A program made the translations under genes and the position numbers. The notes below the pieces were generated by a model, which was not told where the DNA came from, did not search any database, and was given only the letters and a program-made list of their open reading frames with translations. DNA of 64,000 nucleotides from Endozoicomonas acroporae (GTDB lineage: Bacteria > Pseudomonadota > Gammaproteobacteria > Pseudomonadales > Endozoicomonadaceae), in the NCBI RefSeq assembly GCF_002864045.1, contig NZ_PJPV01000050.1, positions 1 through 64,000 of the forward strand, written 5' to 3'. Of this stretch, positions 8,057 to 16,612 are shown piece by piece (the first letter of the stretch is position 1; every line of letters begins with the position of its first letter).

Positions 8057-8931
8057 CAAATCAACCCCGCCTTTTGCAGTGCACTTCTAACATCGGAGTG
8101 ATAACACTCCGAAAGGGGTGTCAATGGTAAACGAATACCGTCCTTGATCATCCCCATCTCCTTTAATGCCCATTTTACTGGAATCGGATTGGCTTCCAGA
8201 AAGAGCTGACTGCTCAATGCTTCAATCCGGGCATTGAGCGCTTGAGCTGTATTGCGATCGCCCGCCGTGGCAGCAACACACAATTCATGCATAATCTTTG
8301 GTGCAACATTATTGACCACAGAGATAACGCCATTTGCCCCCTGGAGCATCAGCTCCATACCGGTAGCATCATCACCGGAGTAAATGGCAAAGTCTTCACC
8401 ACACAACGCCCGAATCTGTTGGCCACGCTCAACAATGCCCGTGGCTTCCTTAACGCCGACAATATTGTCCAGCTGACTCAGGCGGCCAATGGTTTCCGGC
8501 AGCAGATCCACCGCCGTTCGGCCGGGAACATTATAGAGGATCTGGGGAATCGCCACCGATTCAGCCACCGTTTGGTAATGAAGGTAAAGCCCTTCCTGAG
8601 TCGGCTTGTTGTAATAGGGGGTCACCAGCAAACAGGCATCCACGCCCAATGCCTTGGCTTCCGCCGTCAGGTGGACGGCCTCTGCGGTTGAGTTGGCCCC
8701 GGTACCGGCAATCACGGGAATCCGGCCATTCACCTGGTCCACCACGCGTTTTATGGCTTCACAATGTTCCTGCACCGTCAGAGTGGCTGACTCACCCGTG
8801 GTACCCACCACCACGATCCCATCCGTCCCCTGGTCAATATGATGCTCTACAAGGGCATGCATACTCTCCCAGTCCAGCTCACCATTGCCATACATGGGGG
8901 TAACAATAGCCACCAGGCTCCCGGTAATCAT
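8056..8931 (-). CDS. dapA: 4-hydroxy-tetrahydrodipicolinate synthase DapA
   Basis: DapA condenses pyruvate with aspartate semialdehyde, the first step committed to lysine and diaminopimelate (peptidoglycan). The 291-residue product has the family length. It shows GTTGES near 43-48, YNVPGRT with the catalytic Tyr, and VKEATG with the Schiff-base Lys at about 160. A very good AGGAGTGA site precedes the ATG. It is first gene of the dapA-bamC pair. Confidence 0.97.
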   Translation of the reverse strand: MITGSLVAIVTPMYGNGELDWESMHALVEHHIDQGTDGIVVVGTTGESATLTVQEHCEAIKRVVDQVNGRIPVIAGTGANSTAEAVHLTAEAKALGVDACLLVTPYYNKPTQEGLYLHYQTVAESVAIPQILYNVPGRTAVDLLPETIGRLSQLDNIVGVKEATGIVERGQQIRALCGEDFAIYSGDDATGMELMLQGANGVISVVNNVAPKIMHELCVAATAGDRNTAQALNARIEALSSQLFLEANPIPVKWALKEMGMIKDGIRLPLTPLSECYHSDVRSALQKAGLI

Positions 8932-9183
8932 CAGTTCACTCCTAAAGGCAGAATCTTGCGTAATGTTACTAACGCCCTTTTACATTCACAAGGCCGAAAT
9001 CCATCCCGGCCCGGCTTTGTTGAACTTTGTTGAAAAACTGAAGTCAAAAAAAGTTGAGAAAAAAAGAAGAGAAAAAGCTTAAAATATTTGAATACCTTTT
9101 AAGACCTGCCTTTTTTTCAGTGATGGTTTAAACTAACTCCCCTGAAATTAATAATGACTAATGAGAGCGACTAAGGATAAAAC

Positions 9184-9696
9184 ATGAGCGTAACTCTGGG
9201 CCAACCCGTTCCTGACTTTACCGCCCAAGCGACCAGTGACACGACGGTCAAACTCTCTGAACTCAAAGGCCGTAAAGTCGTCCTGTTTTTCTACCCAAAA
9301 GACAATACCCCAGGCTGTACCAGTGAAGGACAGGCCTTCAGAGATCATTACAGCCAATTTCAAGAGTCAGACACGCTGGTCTTTGGCGTATCCAAAGATG
9401 GCATCAAGGCTCATGAAAACTTCCGGGCCAAACACGAGTTCCCTTTTGAGCTGATCTCTGATTTAGATGAAACGCTCTGCAAACTGTTTGACGTCATCAA
9501 GTTAAAGCAGATGTATGGCAAGGAGTATTTGGGGATCGAGCGAAGCACCTTCCTGATCGACAGCAATGGTGTACTGCAACACGAGTGGCGCAAGGTTCGC
9601 ATTAAAGGGCATGTTGAAGATGTTCTGCAGGCCGCACAAATGGTAGATACTCAGGCGCAGACCGATAGCAGTGACAACAGCAACGAAGAAGAGTAA
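9184..9696 (+). CDS. bcp: Thiol peroxidase Bcp (PrxQ type)
   Basis: Bcp reduces hydrogen peroxide and organic peroxides with thioredoxin as electron donor. The 170-residue product has the peroxidatic Cys 45 in NTPGCTSE. The resolving Cys five residues later (position 50 in E. coli) is absent (Gln here). Cys 99 in DETLCKLFDV probably resolves instead, as in the helix-3 type of PrxQ enzymes known from Xanthomonas. The C-terminus carries an unusual Ser/Asn/Glu-rich tail. AAGGATAAAAC lies before the ATG. The gene is divergent from dapA. Confidence 0.93.
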   Translation: MSVTLGQPVPDFTAQATSDTTVKLSELKGRKVVLFFYPKDNTPGCTSEGQAFRDHYSQFQESDTLVFGVSKDGIKAHENFRAKHEFPFELISDLDETLCKLFDVIKLKQMYGKEYLGIERSTFLIDSNGVLQHEWRKVRIKGHVEDVLQAAQMVDTQAQTDSSDNSNEEE

Positions 9697-9726
9697 TAAA
9701 AAGCGGAGTAATAAACGCTCTCTTGC

Positions 9727-9764
9727 GAACTGAAAAAGCGGGCATTGCCCACTTTTTCAGTAGT
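9727..9764. terminator. Terminator between bcp and the AI-2E permease gene
   Basis: ACTGAAAAAG (9729-9738) and GGGC (9740-9743) pair with GCCC (9747-9750) and CTTTTTCAGT (9752-9761). One C/A mismatch breaks the stem and the loop is ATT. The symmetrical A and T tracts let it work for both convergent genes. Confidence 0.8.
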
Positions 9765-9769
9765 TGTCT

Positions 9770-10834
9770 TTAACTTAACTCCACATCCGCCACTGTCGGC
9801 CAGGCATTCATTACCGCCTTTAACAAGGTTGCCAGGGGAATGGCAAAAAAGATCCCCCAGAACCCCCACAAACCGCCAAACACCAGAACGGCAATGATAA
9901 TGGCAACAGGATGAAGGTTCACCGCTTCAGAGAACAGCAGCGGCACCAGCACATTACCATCCAGCGCCTGAATGATCCCATAGCACACCATCAGAATCAC
10001 AAACTGATCATCCAATCCCCATTGGAAAAAACCAATAATGGCAACGGGAATCGTCACCACGGTCGCCCCGATATAGGGCACAACAACCGAGAAACCGACC
10101 ATCACCGCCAGAAGCGCAGAATAGCTTAACCCTAACAGGGCAAACAGCACATAACTGACACCCCCGACAATAACAATTTCTATCGCCTTCCCCCGGATAT
10201 AGTTGGCAATCTGGTCATTCATCTCATCAGCAACCTGGTCAATCAGCCTGCGACGGCGAGGAAGAATGCCGGCCATCCAGCCCAGCAAAACCTCTTTATC
10301 CTTGAGAAAAAAGAAAACCAGGATAGGCACCAGAATCAGGTAGACCAGAAGAGCAACGATACCGGGGAGCTTAGACAGCGAAAAAGACAATGCCCACTGC
10401 CCAAAATCGGCCAGGTGCTTATTAATGGTTGTGACCAGCAGGCTAACCTGGTGCTCAGAAACAAAGCCGGGGTATAGATCTGGCAAACTCACCAGCAACG
10501 CCTGCCCCTGACGAACCATGCCTGGCATGGCATTTAACAGGTGTGTCACCTGTTCCCACACCAGCGGCACCACCACAAAAATCACCAGCAACAACGCAGC
10601 AACAAATCCGGTAAAAACCAGGTTAACGGCCAGAAGATGAGGCATTCGCTGTCGCTCAAGCCAGTTCACCAGGCCTTGCATCAGAAACGCAAAAATCAAA
10701 GCAGCCAATGCCGGTGCCAGCATTTTCCCCATGGTCAGCACAACAACAAAGCCAACCAGCAACAGGATCAGAAGCACAATCGCTTCCTGATCCGAGAGAT
10801 AGCTGTGCAACCATCCCTTAATGACATTCAGCAT
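9770..10834 (-). CDS. AI-2E family (PerM-like) membrane permease
   Basis: An integral inner-membrane protein of 354 residues with about eight hydrophobic segments, organised as in the UPF0118/AI-2E exporter family: a hairpin near the start, a soluble loop around 130-190, the motif VLVFFFLKDKE near 205-215, and a terminal group of helices with LVVPYIGA-like and GIFFAIPLA motifs. Family members have been linked to autoinducer-2 export, Na+/H+ antiport or unspecified permease function; substrate is unknown. GGAG sits at good distance from the ATG at 10834. Same neighbours (bcp, TusA-like, bepA) as in Pseudomonas. Confidence 0.85.
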   Translation of the reverse strand: MLNVIKGWLHSYLSDQEAIVLLILLLVGFVVVLTMGKMLAPALAALIFAFLMQGLVNWLERQRMPHLLAVNLVFTGFVAALLLVIFVVVPLVWEQVTHLLNAMPGMVRQGQALLVSLPDLYPGFVSEHQVSLLVTTINKHLADFGQWALSFSLSKLPGIVALLVYLILVPILVFFFLKDKEVLLGWMAGILPRRRRLIDQVADEMNDQIANYIRGKAIEIVIVGGVSYVLFALLGLSYSALLAVMVGFSVVVPYIGATVVTIPVAIIGFFQWGLDDQFVILMVCYGIIQALDGNVLVPLLFSEAVNLHPVAIIIAVLVFGGLWGFWGIFFAIPLATLLKAVMNAWPTVADVELS

Positions 10835-10892
10835 CAAATGCTCCGTTAGTTATTCAACGACTCAAGATTCATTATTCAACGCAAATCCCTTA

Positions 10893-11120
10893 CTACTTAT
10901 GCTGCAATGTATGGATATAAACGCCGTGCTCTTCTTCACTGGCCAGCAGGATATGCCCGCTGATATTAGCAAAGCTGGCAAAATCCCTGACCGAGCCGGG
11001 ATCTGTCGCATACACTCTGATAACCTGACCTGACTGCATTCGACTGAGTGCCTGTTTGGCTTTCAGCAGTGGCAGTGGACAGTTCATACCTTTAAGATCA
11101 AGCTCCTGATCAACATCCAT
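10893..11120 (-). CDS. TusA-family sulfurtransferase
   Basis: Small 75-residue protein with the TusA signature: DLKGMNCPLPLLKAK, where the Cys at position 14 carries the persulfide and the CPxP motif is complete. TusA relays sulfur to tRNA thiolation. The paralogue at this chromosomal place in Pseudomonas (PA1006) affects molybdenum cofactor homeostasis, so the role may be that instead. It lies 58 bp upstream of the permease gene, same strand, and is probably co-transcribed with it. Divergent from bepA. Confidence 0.88.
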   Translation of the reverse strand: MDVDQELDLKGMNCPLPLLKAKQALSRMQSGQVIRVYATDPGSVRDFASFANISGHILLASEEEHGVYIHTLQHK

Positions 11121-11332
11121 AATAACGACTCATTCTTTACAGGCTGCAACAGTATAAATACCCAACGTTAATATCAACGACAGTGTAAACGACAAAACTG
11201 TTTAAGCACTTTAGCGCGCAAATGGTTAAAAGCGGAAATATCCCGTCTATGAACAACCCTATTATGATATTGCTCAACCATAAACAGATTCGTGATAAAG
11301 TGTACTGTAGAAAACACGGGTATGGATATTCT

Positions 11333-12817
11333 ATGAAACGAGCGGGCTTTTTGTCAGTACTTATCTTAGCCACAGCACTGACCTCGGTACTGTCGACCTA
11401 CTCCAGCGCCACCATGAGCAGCAACCTCAACCTGCCGAGCCTGGGTGATAGCACTTCGGGTATTATTTCCCAACAGGAAGAGCATGAGCTCGGACGGTCA
11501 TGGTTAAAAGCCCTGCGCAATCAGACCCCCATGGTTTCTGACCCGCAACTGAAAGACTACCTGGAAAACCTTATCTTTCGACTGGCCGCTGCCAGCCAAC
11601 TACAAGATCACCGGCTGGTCCCGCTGGTGATTGACAGCCCGGTCCTGAATGCTTTTGCCGCCCCGGGCGGCATCGTTGGCGTTAACACCGGCCTGTTTCT
11701 CAATGCCGAAACCGAAGCCCAGTTTGCCGCCGTTCTGGCACACGAACTGGCACACTTGAGCCAGCGTCACTACGCCCGCAATGTTGAAGAGGCACGGAAC
11801 AAAAGCATCCCCAATGCCGCCGCCATTCTTGGGTCCATACTGATCATGGCCACCGCAGGGGGAGATGCCGGTGCCGCAGCACTGACCTCAACCGTGGCTG
11901 GAATGCAAAGTGCACGGCTTCGTTTCAGTCGCCAGTTTGAACGGGAAGCGGATAACATCGGCATCACCACCCTTGCCAGGGCCGGCTTTGACCCACAGGC
12001 CATGCCTGAAATCTTTGAACAAATGAACAAAGCCAGCCGCTACGGCAGCCGTCCTCCGGAATTCCTGCTGACACACCCGGTGACAGAAAACCGGATTGCA
12101 GACTCCCGGGCCCGGGCTGACCAGATGTCAGACCAGCAGTTAAAAACTACGAAAGGCTCACAAAACTACCAATTCATGCGAGTGCGTGCCGCCGTCCTGA
12201 ACAGCAACAACCATCACGAAATGGCCAGACAGCTGAACAAGGAATTAGAGTCCGGATTAACCGCCGCATCAACAGCCAGCCTGGCTCCCACTCGATATGG
12301 ATTGGTGCTGGCCAGCATGAAAACCCGAAACTTCACGGTCGCAGAGCAGCAAATGAATCTTCTGCTGCAACAATACCCTGATAACCCTTATCTGATTATG
12401 ACCCAGTCTCTGGTACAAGCCGCCTCCGGAAAAGCCAGCCAGGGTCTTAAACGCATCGACCAGGCACTGAGTACCAACCCACAAAGCTACCCGCTGATGG
12501 CCACCCGGGCAGAAATTCTGCTGCAACAACAGGATTATGCCAGCGCCCGGGATGAGCTGCAGAAACTCAGCCGCCTCCGTCCGGACGATCCGGACATCTG
12601 GTTTGAGCTGGCGGAAGTTCAGGGGCTGGCAGAGGATATTGTCGGCCTGCATCAGTCAAGGGCTGAGTACTTCTTCCTGAATGGCAATCTGGATGATGCT
12701 ATCAGACACCTGCAGTATGCATTAAAGATGTCAGGTGATAACTTCTCGCTCAAATCAAAACTTCAGCAAAAGCTGACGGATATGCAAAACTATCGCCAGA
12801 AAATGAGAAATTCATAA
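11333..12817 (+). CDS. bepA: M48 metalloprotease BepA (beta-barrel assembly-enhancing protease)
   Basis: BepA is a periplasmic zinc protease and chaperone that helps LptD and other barrels fold or degrades stalled ones. From the ATG at 11333 the protein (494 residues) starts with a signal peptide (MKRAGFLSVLILATAL...). The zinc motif HELAH is at 137-141, a third ligand in FEREADNIG, and the C-terminal half has TPR repeats, as in YfgC. An upstream in-frame ATG (11222) would add 37 residues before the signal peptide and is unlikely. Stands alone, next to the eukaryote-like island. Confidence 0.93.
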   Translation: MKRAGFLSVLILATALTSVLSTYSSATMSSNLNLPSLGDSTSGIISQQEEHELGRSWLKALRNQTPMVSDPQLKDYLENLIFRLAAASQLQDHRLVPLVIDSPVLNAFAAPGGIVGVNTGLFLNAETEAQFAAVLAHELAHLSQRHYARNVEEARNKSIPNAAAILGSILIMATAGGDAGAAALTSTVAGMQSARLRFSRQFEREADNIGITTLARAGFDPQAMPEIFEQMNKASRYGSRPPEFLLTHPVTENRIADSRARADQMSDQQLKTTKGSQNYQFMRVRAAVLNSNNHHEMARQLNKELESGLTAASTASLAPTRYGLVLASMKTRNFTVAEQQMNLLLQQYPDNPYLIMTQSLVQAASGKASQGLKRIDQALSTNPQSYPLMATRAEILLQQQDYASARDELQKLSRLRPDDPDIWFELAEVQGLAEDIVGLHQSRAEYFFLNGNLDDAIRHLQYALKMSGDNFSLKSKLQQKLTDMQNYRQKMRNS

Positions 12818-12948
12818 TCAATATCCAGAAGACGCTCCTGCCTGATCCTGAAAAATTGCCGGGGCTCCAAGGCAGACCGCTGCACGGCGACTTTTAGCCC
12901 AGACAGCATTGGTATTTTTTTCATTATCAAGCAATGATTTTTCTTCTT

Positions 12949-14421
12949 TTAGCAGGGGGGGCAGGAATCCAGCTGCCCATCGGCCATTGCCGTGACTGAG
13001 CTCACCCCGTCAGTATGCCCTTGTGCGTCGATACGCACGGCCCCCGCCTTGAGATCCCACACCTTTACGTCCTGGTCGTCAGAACAGGAAACCAGCAGCC
13101 CATTGGCCAATTGCGTGACTGAGTTCACCCAGCTTTCATGCCCATTCAGCGTCGCCACACATTGCTGCCCATCGGGCATGCTCAGATCCCACACCTTTAT
13201 GCTCTTGTCACCAGAGCCGCCAAAATCAAGATAGCTACCAGCACAGGAAGCCAGCCGACCATCGGCCAATACCGTGACAGATCTCACCCAGCTGGTATGC
13301 CCATTCAACGTTGCCACGCATTGCTGCCCGTCAGGTTTGCTGAGATCCCATACCTTTATGGTCTTGTCAAGAGAGCAGGAAGCCAGCCGCCCATCGTCAA
13401 ATGCCGTGACAGATGTCACCCATTGGTTATGCCCATTCAGTGTCGCCACGCATTGCTGCCCGTCGGGCTTACTCAGATCCCACACCTTTACGGTCTTATC
13501 ACCAGCGCAGGAAGCCAGCCGCCCATCAGGCAATTGCGTGACTGAACTCACCCCCGTGGTATGCCCACGCAGCGTCGCCACGCATTGCTTCCCGTCGGGC
13601 TTACTCAGATCCCACACCTTGACGGTTCCGTCAGTAGCGCAGGAAGCCAGCCGCCCATCGGCCAATGGTATGACTGAGCGCACGTGATAGGAATGCCCAC
13701 GCAGCGTCGCCACGCATTGCTGCCCGTCGGGCTTACTCAGATCCCACACGTTTACGGTCTCATCATCAGAGCAGGAAGCCAGCCGCCCATCAGGCAATTC
13801 CGTGACTGAGCGTACAATGCCAGTATGTCCCTTCAGCGTCATCACGCATTGCGACCCATCGGGCTTGCTCAGATCCCACACCCTTACGGTTTCGTCAGCA
13901 GCGCAAGAAGCCAGCCGCCCATCAGCCTGTGGCGTGACTGACATCACCTCGCCAGTATGCCCAGACAGAGTCTTCATACAGGTTTGCGAGGCATCATTTC
14001 CCAGAGAAGCCAGGTATTCATTGCTTACGTATCTTCCATAAGCAAGTCGTAAAAAAGGGTTCTTGATTTCATTGTTTGGAACAGCAGGTATCCCCCTGTT
14101 TTCAATTATTTTTCTATAGGCTTCGGAGGGAGATCCATAATATCGAACGAATAGGATTTGCAGCCTTTCTTCGGTGTTAAAAAGTGTATTTAACCGCCTG
14201 CTGGTCAAATCCAGGCTTCGCCAATCAACGAAACTCAGGTTGTCAGCAATTTTAACCAGGAGTTCATCTGGTAATGCCAATAAAGGCGACACCTGTTCCG
14301 GGGGAACAACCGAAACCCTCTCTGACGTTTTTTCTCCTGCCTGATTGTGACACGGGATTGTTCTACCGCAGCTTTGAAGGGAAAAGTTAGCATTATCACC
14401 AATCTCAATCTTATTGTTCAT
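12949..14421 (-). CDS. F-box and WD40-repeat protein
   Basis: The 490-residue product has an N-terminal F-box-like motif at about 47-83 (LPDELLVKIADNLSF...DLTSRRLN) and then seven full WD40 repeats plus a half repeat. Repeats are 44 residues each with GH near the start and VWDLSKPDG at the end, and are close to identical. Eukaryotic F-box/WD40 proteins are substrate receptors of SCF ubiquitin ligases; a bacterial one can recruit host Skp1 and redirect ubiquitination. No signal peptide is seen, so export would need a type III or IV system. The last half repeat ends in LDSCPPC at a run of seven C's, so the gene may have lost its final blade. The ATG at 14421 has AGAGG at good spacing; a TTG seven codons earlier is less likely. 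Function is inferred from domain order only. Confidence 0.8.
   Translation of the reverse strand: MNNKIEIGDNANFSLQSCGRTIPCHNQAGEKTSERVSVVPPEQVSPLLALPDELLVKIADNLSFVDWRSLDLTSRRLNTLFNTEERLQILFVRYYGSPSEAYRKIIENRGIPAVPNNEIKNPFLRLAYGRYVSNEYLASLGNDASQTCMKTLSGHTGEVMSVTPQADGRLASCAADETVRVWDLSKPDGSQCVMTLKGHTGIVRSVTELPDGRLASCSDDETVNVWDLSKPDGQQCVATLRGHSYHVRSVIPLADGRLASCATDGTVKVWDLSKPDGKQCVATLRGHTTGVSSVTQLPDGRLASCAGDKTVKVWDLSKPDGQQCVATLNGHNQWVTSVTAFDDGRLASCSLDKTIKVWDLSKPDGQQCVATLNGHTSWVRSVTVLADGRLASCAGSYLDFGGSGDKSIKVWDLSMPDGQQCVATLNGHESWVNSVTQLANGLLVSCSDDQDVKVWDLKAGAVRIDAQGHTDGVSSVTAMADGQLDSCPPC
13006..13986 (-). repeat. Tandem 132-bp repeats encoding WD40 blades
   Basis: About seven head-to-tail copies with a 132-bp period encode the 44-residue WD40 units. 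The middle copies share long identical stretches (for example CTCAGATCCCACAC and GCCACGCATTGCTGCCC), so they arose by recent tandem amplification or are being homogenised. Copy 6 carries an 8-residue insert (near 13203-13230). Confidence 0.85.
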
Positions 14422-14683
14422 AGAACCTCTGACCGTTAACAAATCTGGAGTTTATTTCCGAGTCTGAAATAATGAATTCAAGTTATATAACTCTGTCTGA
14501 TCTCTGCCCCGATAAATAGTAAAGCAATATTTGCCGCAGGAAGGCGCACGAATTTAGCTGCACAAGTTTTTCCCATTAATTAGACAATATTTTCTTCAGA
14601 CTCCGGAATTTATACGACAAAAAGTTTGGAACTATCCAATGAAAAAACAGTCTGCACAATGGTCACTAACGTTTATATAAAGT

Positions 14684-16426
14684 ATGAGGTCAAGGTCGAA
14701 TATGCTCGTTCGATGCGTCCCAAAATCTGCTTCAGAAATCGACAGAATGATGAACCAGCATGGTGATTTTGATATTTGTCCGGCCAGTGCCAATCTGGAA
14801 AAAGACCCCAGACATAAATCAGTACCGCTAACGAAGCCAAATTCCCTTAGCACCGCCCCGGGACATTATCTGGAGGCTAAACTTGAGTCAGATGTCGTTG
14901 GCTTTTTTCTTCTTACCTGCAATGGTCCGGGTTACACCGTCATCCCACTGAACCCTGGCAAGCGTCTTTATCTTGTTGATGAGCACAAGGGCTTTGTGCA
15001 GGGTTTGAACCTGGTTATCAAGACGCTCCAGGAGCGAGATATCTGGGTCGTGCGAAGCTGGCTTGATGTAACCCGCAAAATAGATGCTATTACTGATCCG
15101 AAAGAGCGGCGCATTAAAGATGATTCCTGTTGGATGGACCCGACGATTTGGTATGAAAATCATTGCAACGCCGGACGCTGCTCGCTGCCCAACACTACTG
15201 CTGATCGATACCAGACTTTTACCGAGCACAAGGGTGAATCTGGACTATGTCGTATGTTATTAAACACCCCCGAGTTGCTCAGCCACTATGTTGATGAAGG
15301 CCTGTTTTTTTCCGGAAGCTATGCCTGTGATAAAGCAGCAGACAAATCCCTGCTGCAAACTCAGGCCGCAGCCCCGGGGGTCAAAGGGCTTGATGAGCGA
15401 TTAACCTGCGCTTTTTGTCTGAAAAATTCACGCTTTGTCGCGGCCGGGATAACCGAGACTTTTCAAAAAGAACAGAAAAACCCTATTAAGGCAGAGAATA
15501 TTACCAGAAGTTATCTGAAAACGGGGGTGTTGCAGAGGGATGGACTGCACGACTCTCGTTGTTTAAGAAACATCTATCGCGACAAGCCTCTGGTGCAGTT
15601 AATCGATGCTGAGGGCAATGTCAGAGCCACCCAAATTTACTTTATTGCGGACCCCGTACAGGAAAGCAGATTAAATGAGCCTGATAAAATGGATCGATCC
15701 TGCCCCTACCTCCGGGTGTTTGTGCTCCACCCCCATGACAGACAAAAAGCAGGCTCCCTGTTTGCCTCCCACAGGGAGGTAGCTGAAATCATCCATCAGG
15801 AGAACAATAGAAAGCTGAGGGAAATGATTAACAGTTCAGCCCGGGAGGTTTCCTCCGTCATCATTGATTCAGGGAGAAACAGGCTGCTGGGATTGCCTGA
15901 GCATTCCAGAACCGTCGGGAAGTTTAAAAAGAAGCTGGACAAAGCCACTTTGGCTTTTCAAGTGCAATATGCTTCATCAGCCCTTTGCCTGGAGCTGGAA
16001 TCTTATAAGAAATTATGGCAACAGCTGCCTGCCCCCCGATCCCCGACAGAACAGGTTGTTTCTGATTTTTTAGTAAACGCCAACAGGGCATTCTGCCAGC
16101 TGTACACATGGAGTCACCTGATGGGCGAACTGATATTGCTGAGAAACAATTTAAGTAGTCATTTGCATTTCGTACTTAAACCCATCATTCAGAAAGTAGC
16201 ATTACGACGTCTGCGAGCCCGGGATTATCTTCACCAAAGCATCATTAAGCATTCATCACCCCCTCATCCGGCCTGGCCGTTGAGTATGACCCGGCTGGCC
16301 ACCCCGTTTTCCTGGGAGAAGCTGCAAAGTGGAGATCCCTGCTTTCGTCAGATTAGCGAGATAGGCACCGAAATATTGGTGCAGTTGCAGAAATTGACAT
16401 TTAAGAACATTACACAAGGCAGGTAG
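14684..16426 (+). CDS. Unknown 580-residue Cys-rich protein, possible zinc domain
   Basis: I do not recognise this family. The protein has no signal peptide or membrane segment. Residues 175-295 contain RYQTF, then ELLSHYVDEGLFFSG, then CAFC (242-245) and HDSRC (289-293). This order (R..TF, a G-F/Y-F-x-G strand, CxxC, HxxxC) is reminiscent of the BIR domain of inhibitor-of-apoptosis proteins, but the spacing is much longer, with two inserts. It could equally be another C2HC zinc fold. The C-terminal third is helical. Start: ATG at 14684, or ATG at 14702 which has AAGG upstream. It is divergent from the F-box/WD40 gene and precedes the ankyrin gene on the same strand, so it belongs to a small eukaryote-like cluster. 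Confidence 0.6.
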   Translation: MRSRSNMLVRCVPKSASEIDRMMNQHGDFDICPASANLEKDPRHKSVPLTKPNSLSTAPGHYLEAKLESDVVGFFLLTCNGPGYTVIPLNPGKRLYLVDEHKGFVQGLNLVIKTLQERDIWVVRSWLDVTRKIDAITDPKERRIKDDSCWMDPTIWYENHCNAGRCSLPNTTADRYQTFTEHKGESGLCRMLLNTPELLSHYVDEGLFFSGSYACDKAADKSLLQTQAAAPGVKGLDERLTCAFCLKNSRFVAAGITETFQKEQKNPIKAENITRSYLKTGVLQRDGLHDSRCLRNIYRDKPLVQLIDAEGNVRATQIYFIADPVQESRLNEPDKMDRSCPYLRVFVLHPHDRQKAGSLFASHREVAEIIHQENNRKLREMINSSAREVSSVIIDSGRNRLLGLPEHSRTVGKFKKKLDKATLAFQVQYASSALCLELESYKKLWQQLPAPRSPTEQVVSDFLVNANRAFCQLYTWSHLMGELILLRNNLSSHLHFVLKPIIQKVALRRLRARDYLHQSIIKHSSPPHPAWPLSMTRLATPFSWEKLQSGDPCFRQISEIGTEILVQLQKLTFKNITQGR

Positions 16427-16612
16427 CAGGCTTTGGGTGAGAATTGAGTGATGCTGTTGCTCTCAGAATAAAGCCTGCACCTGGACTGTAAATAACGCCG
16501 TTTGACCTCAAATAATTATCAGGTTCACGTCATCCCCGGGAACTATCCGCCATCTAAACGGTCAGAAATTAGTAGATAATAACCAGGTCAAAAATTAATA
16601 AGGACTCTAATA

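Noticed and set aside
9052..9090. TTGAGA ... TAAAAT as promoter for bcp
   Set aside because: The spacing is about 20 bp in a poly-A region, so the match is not better than chance.
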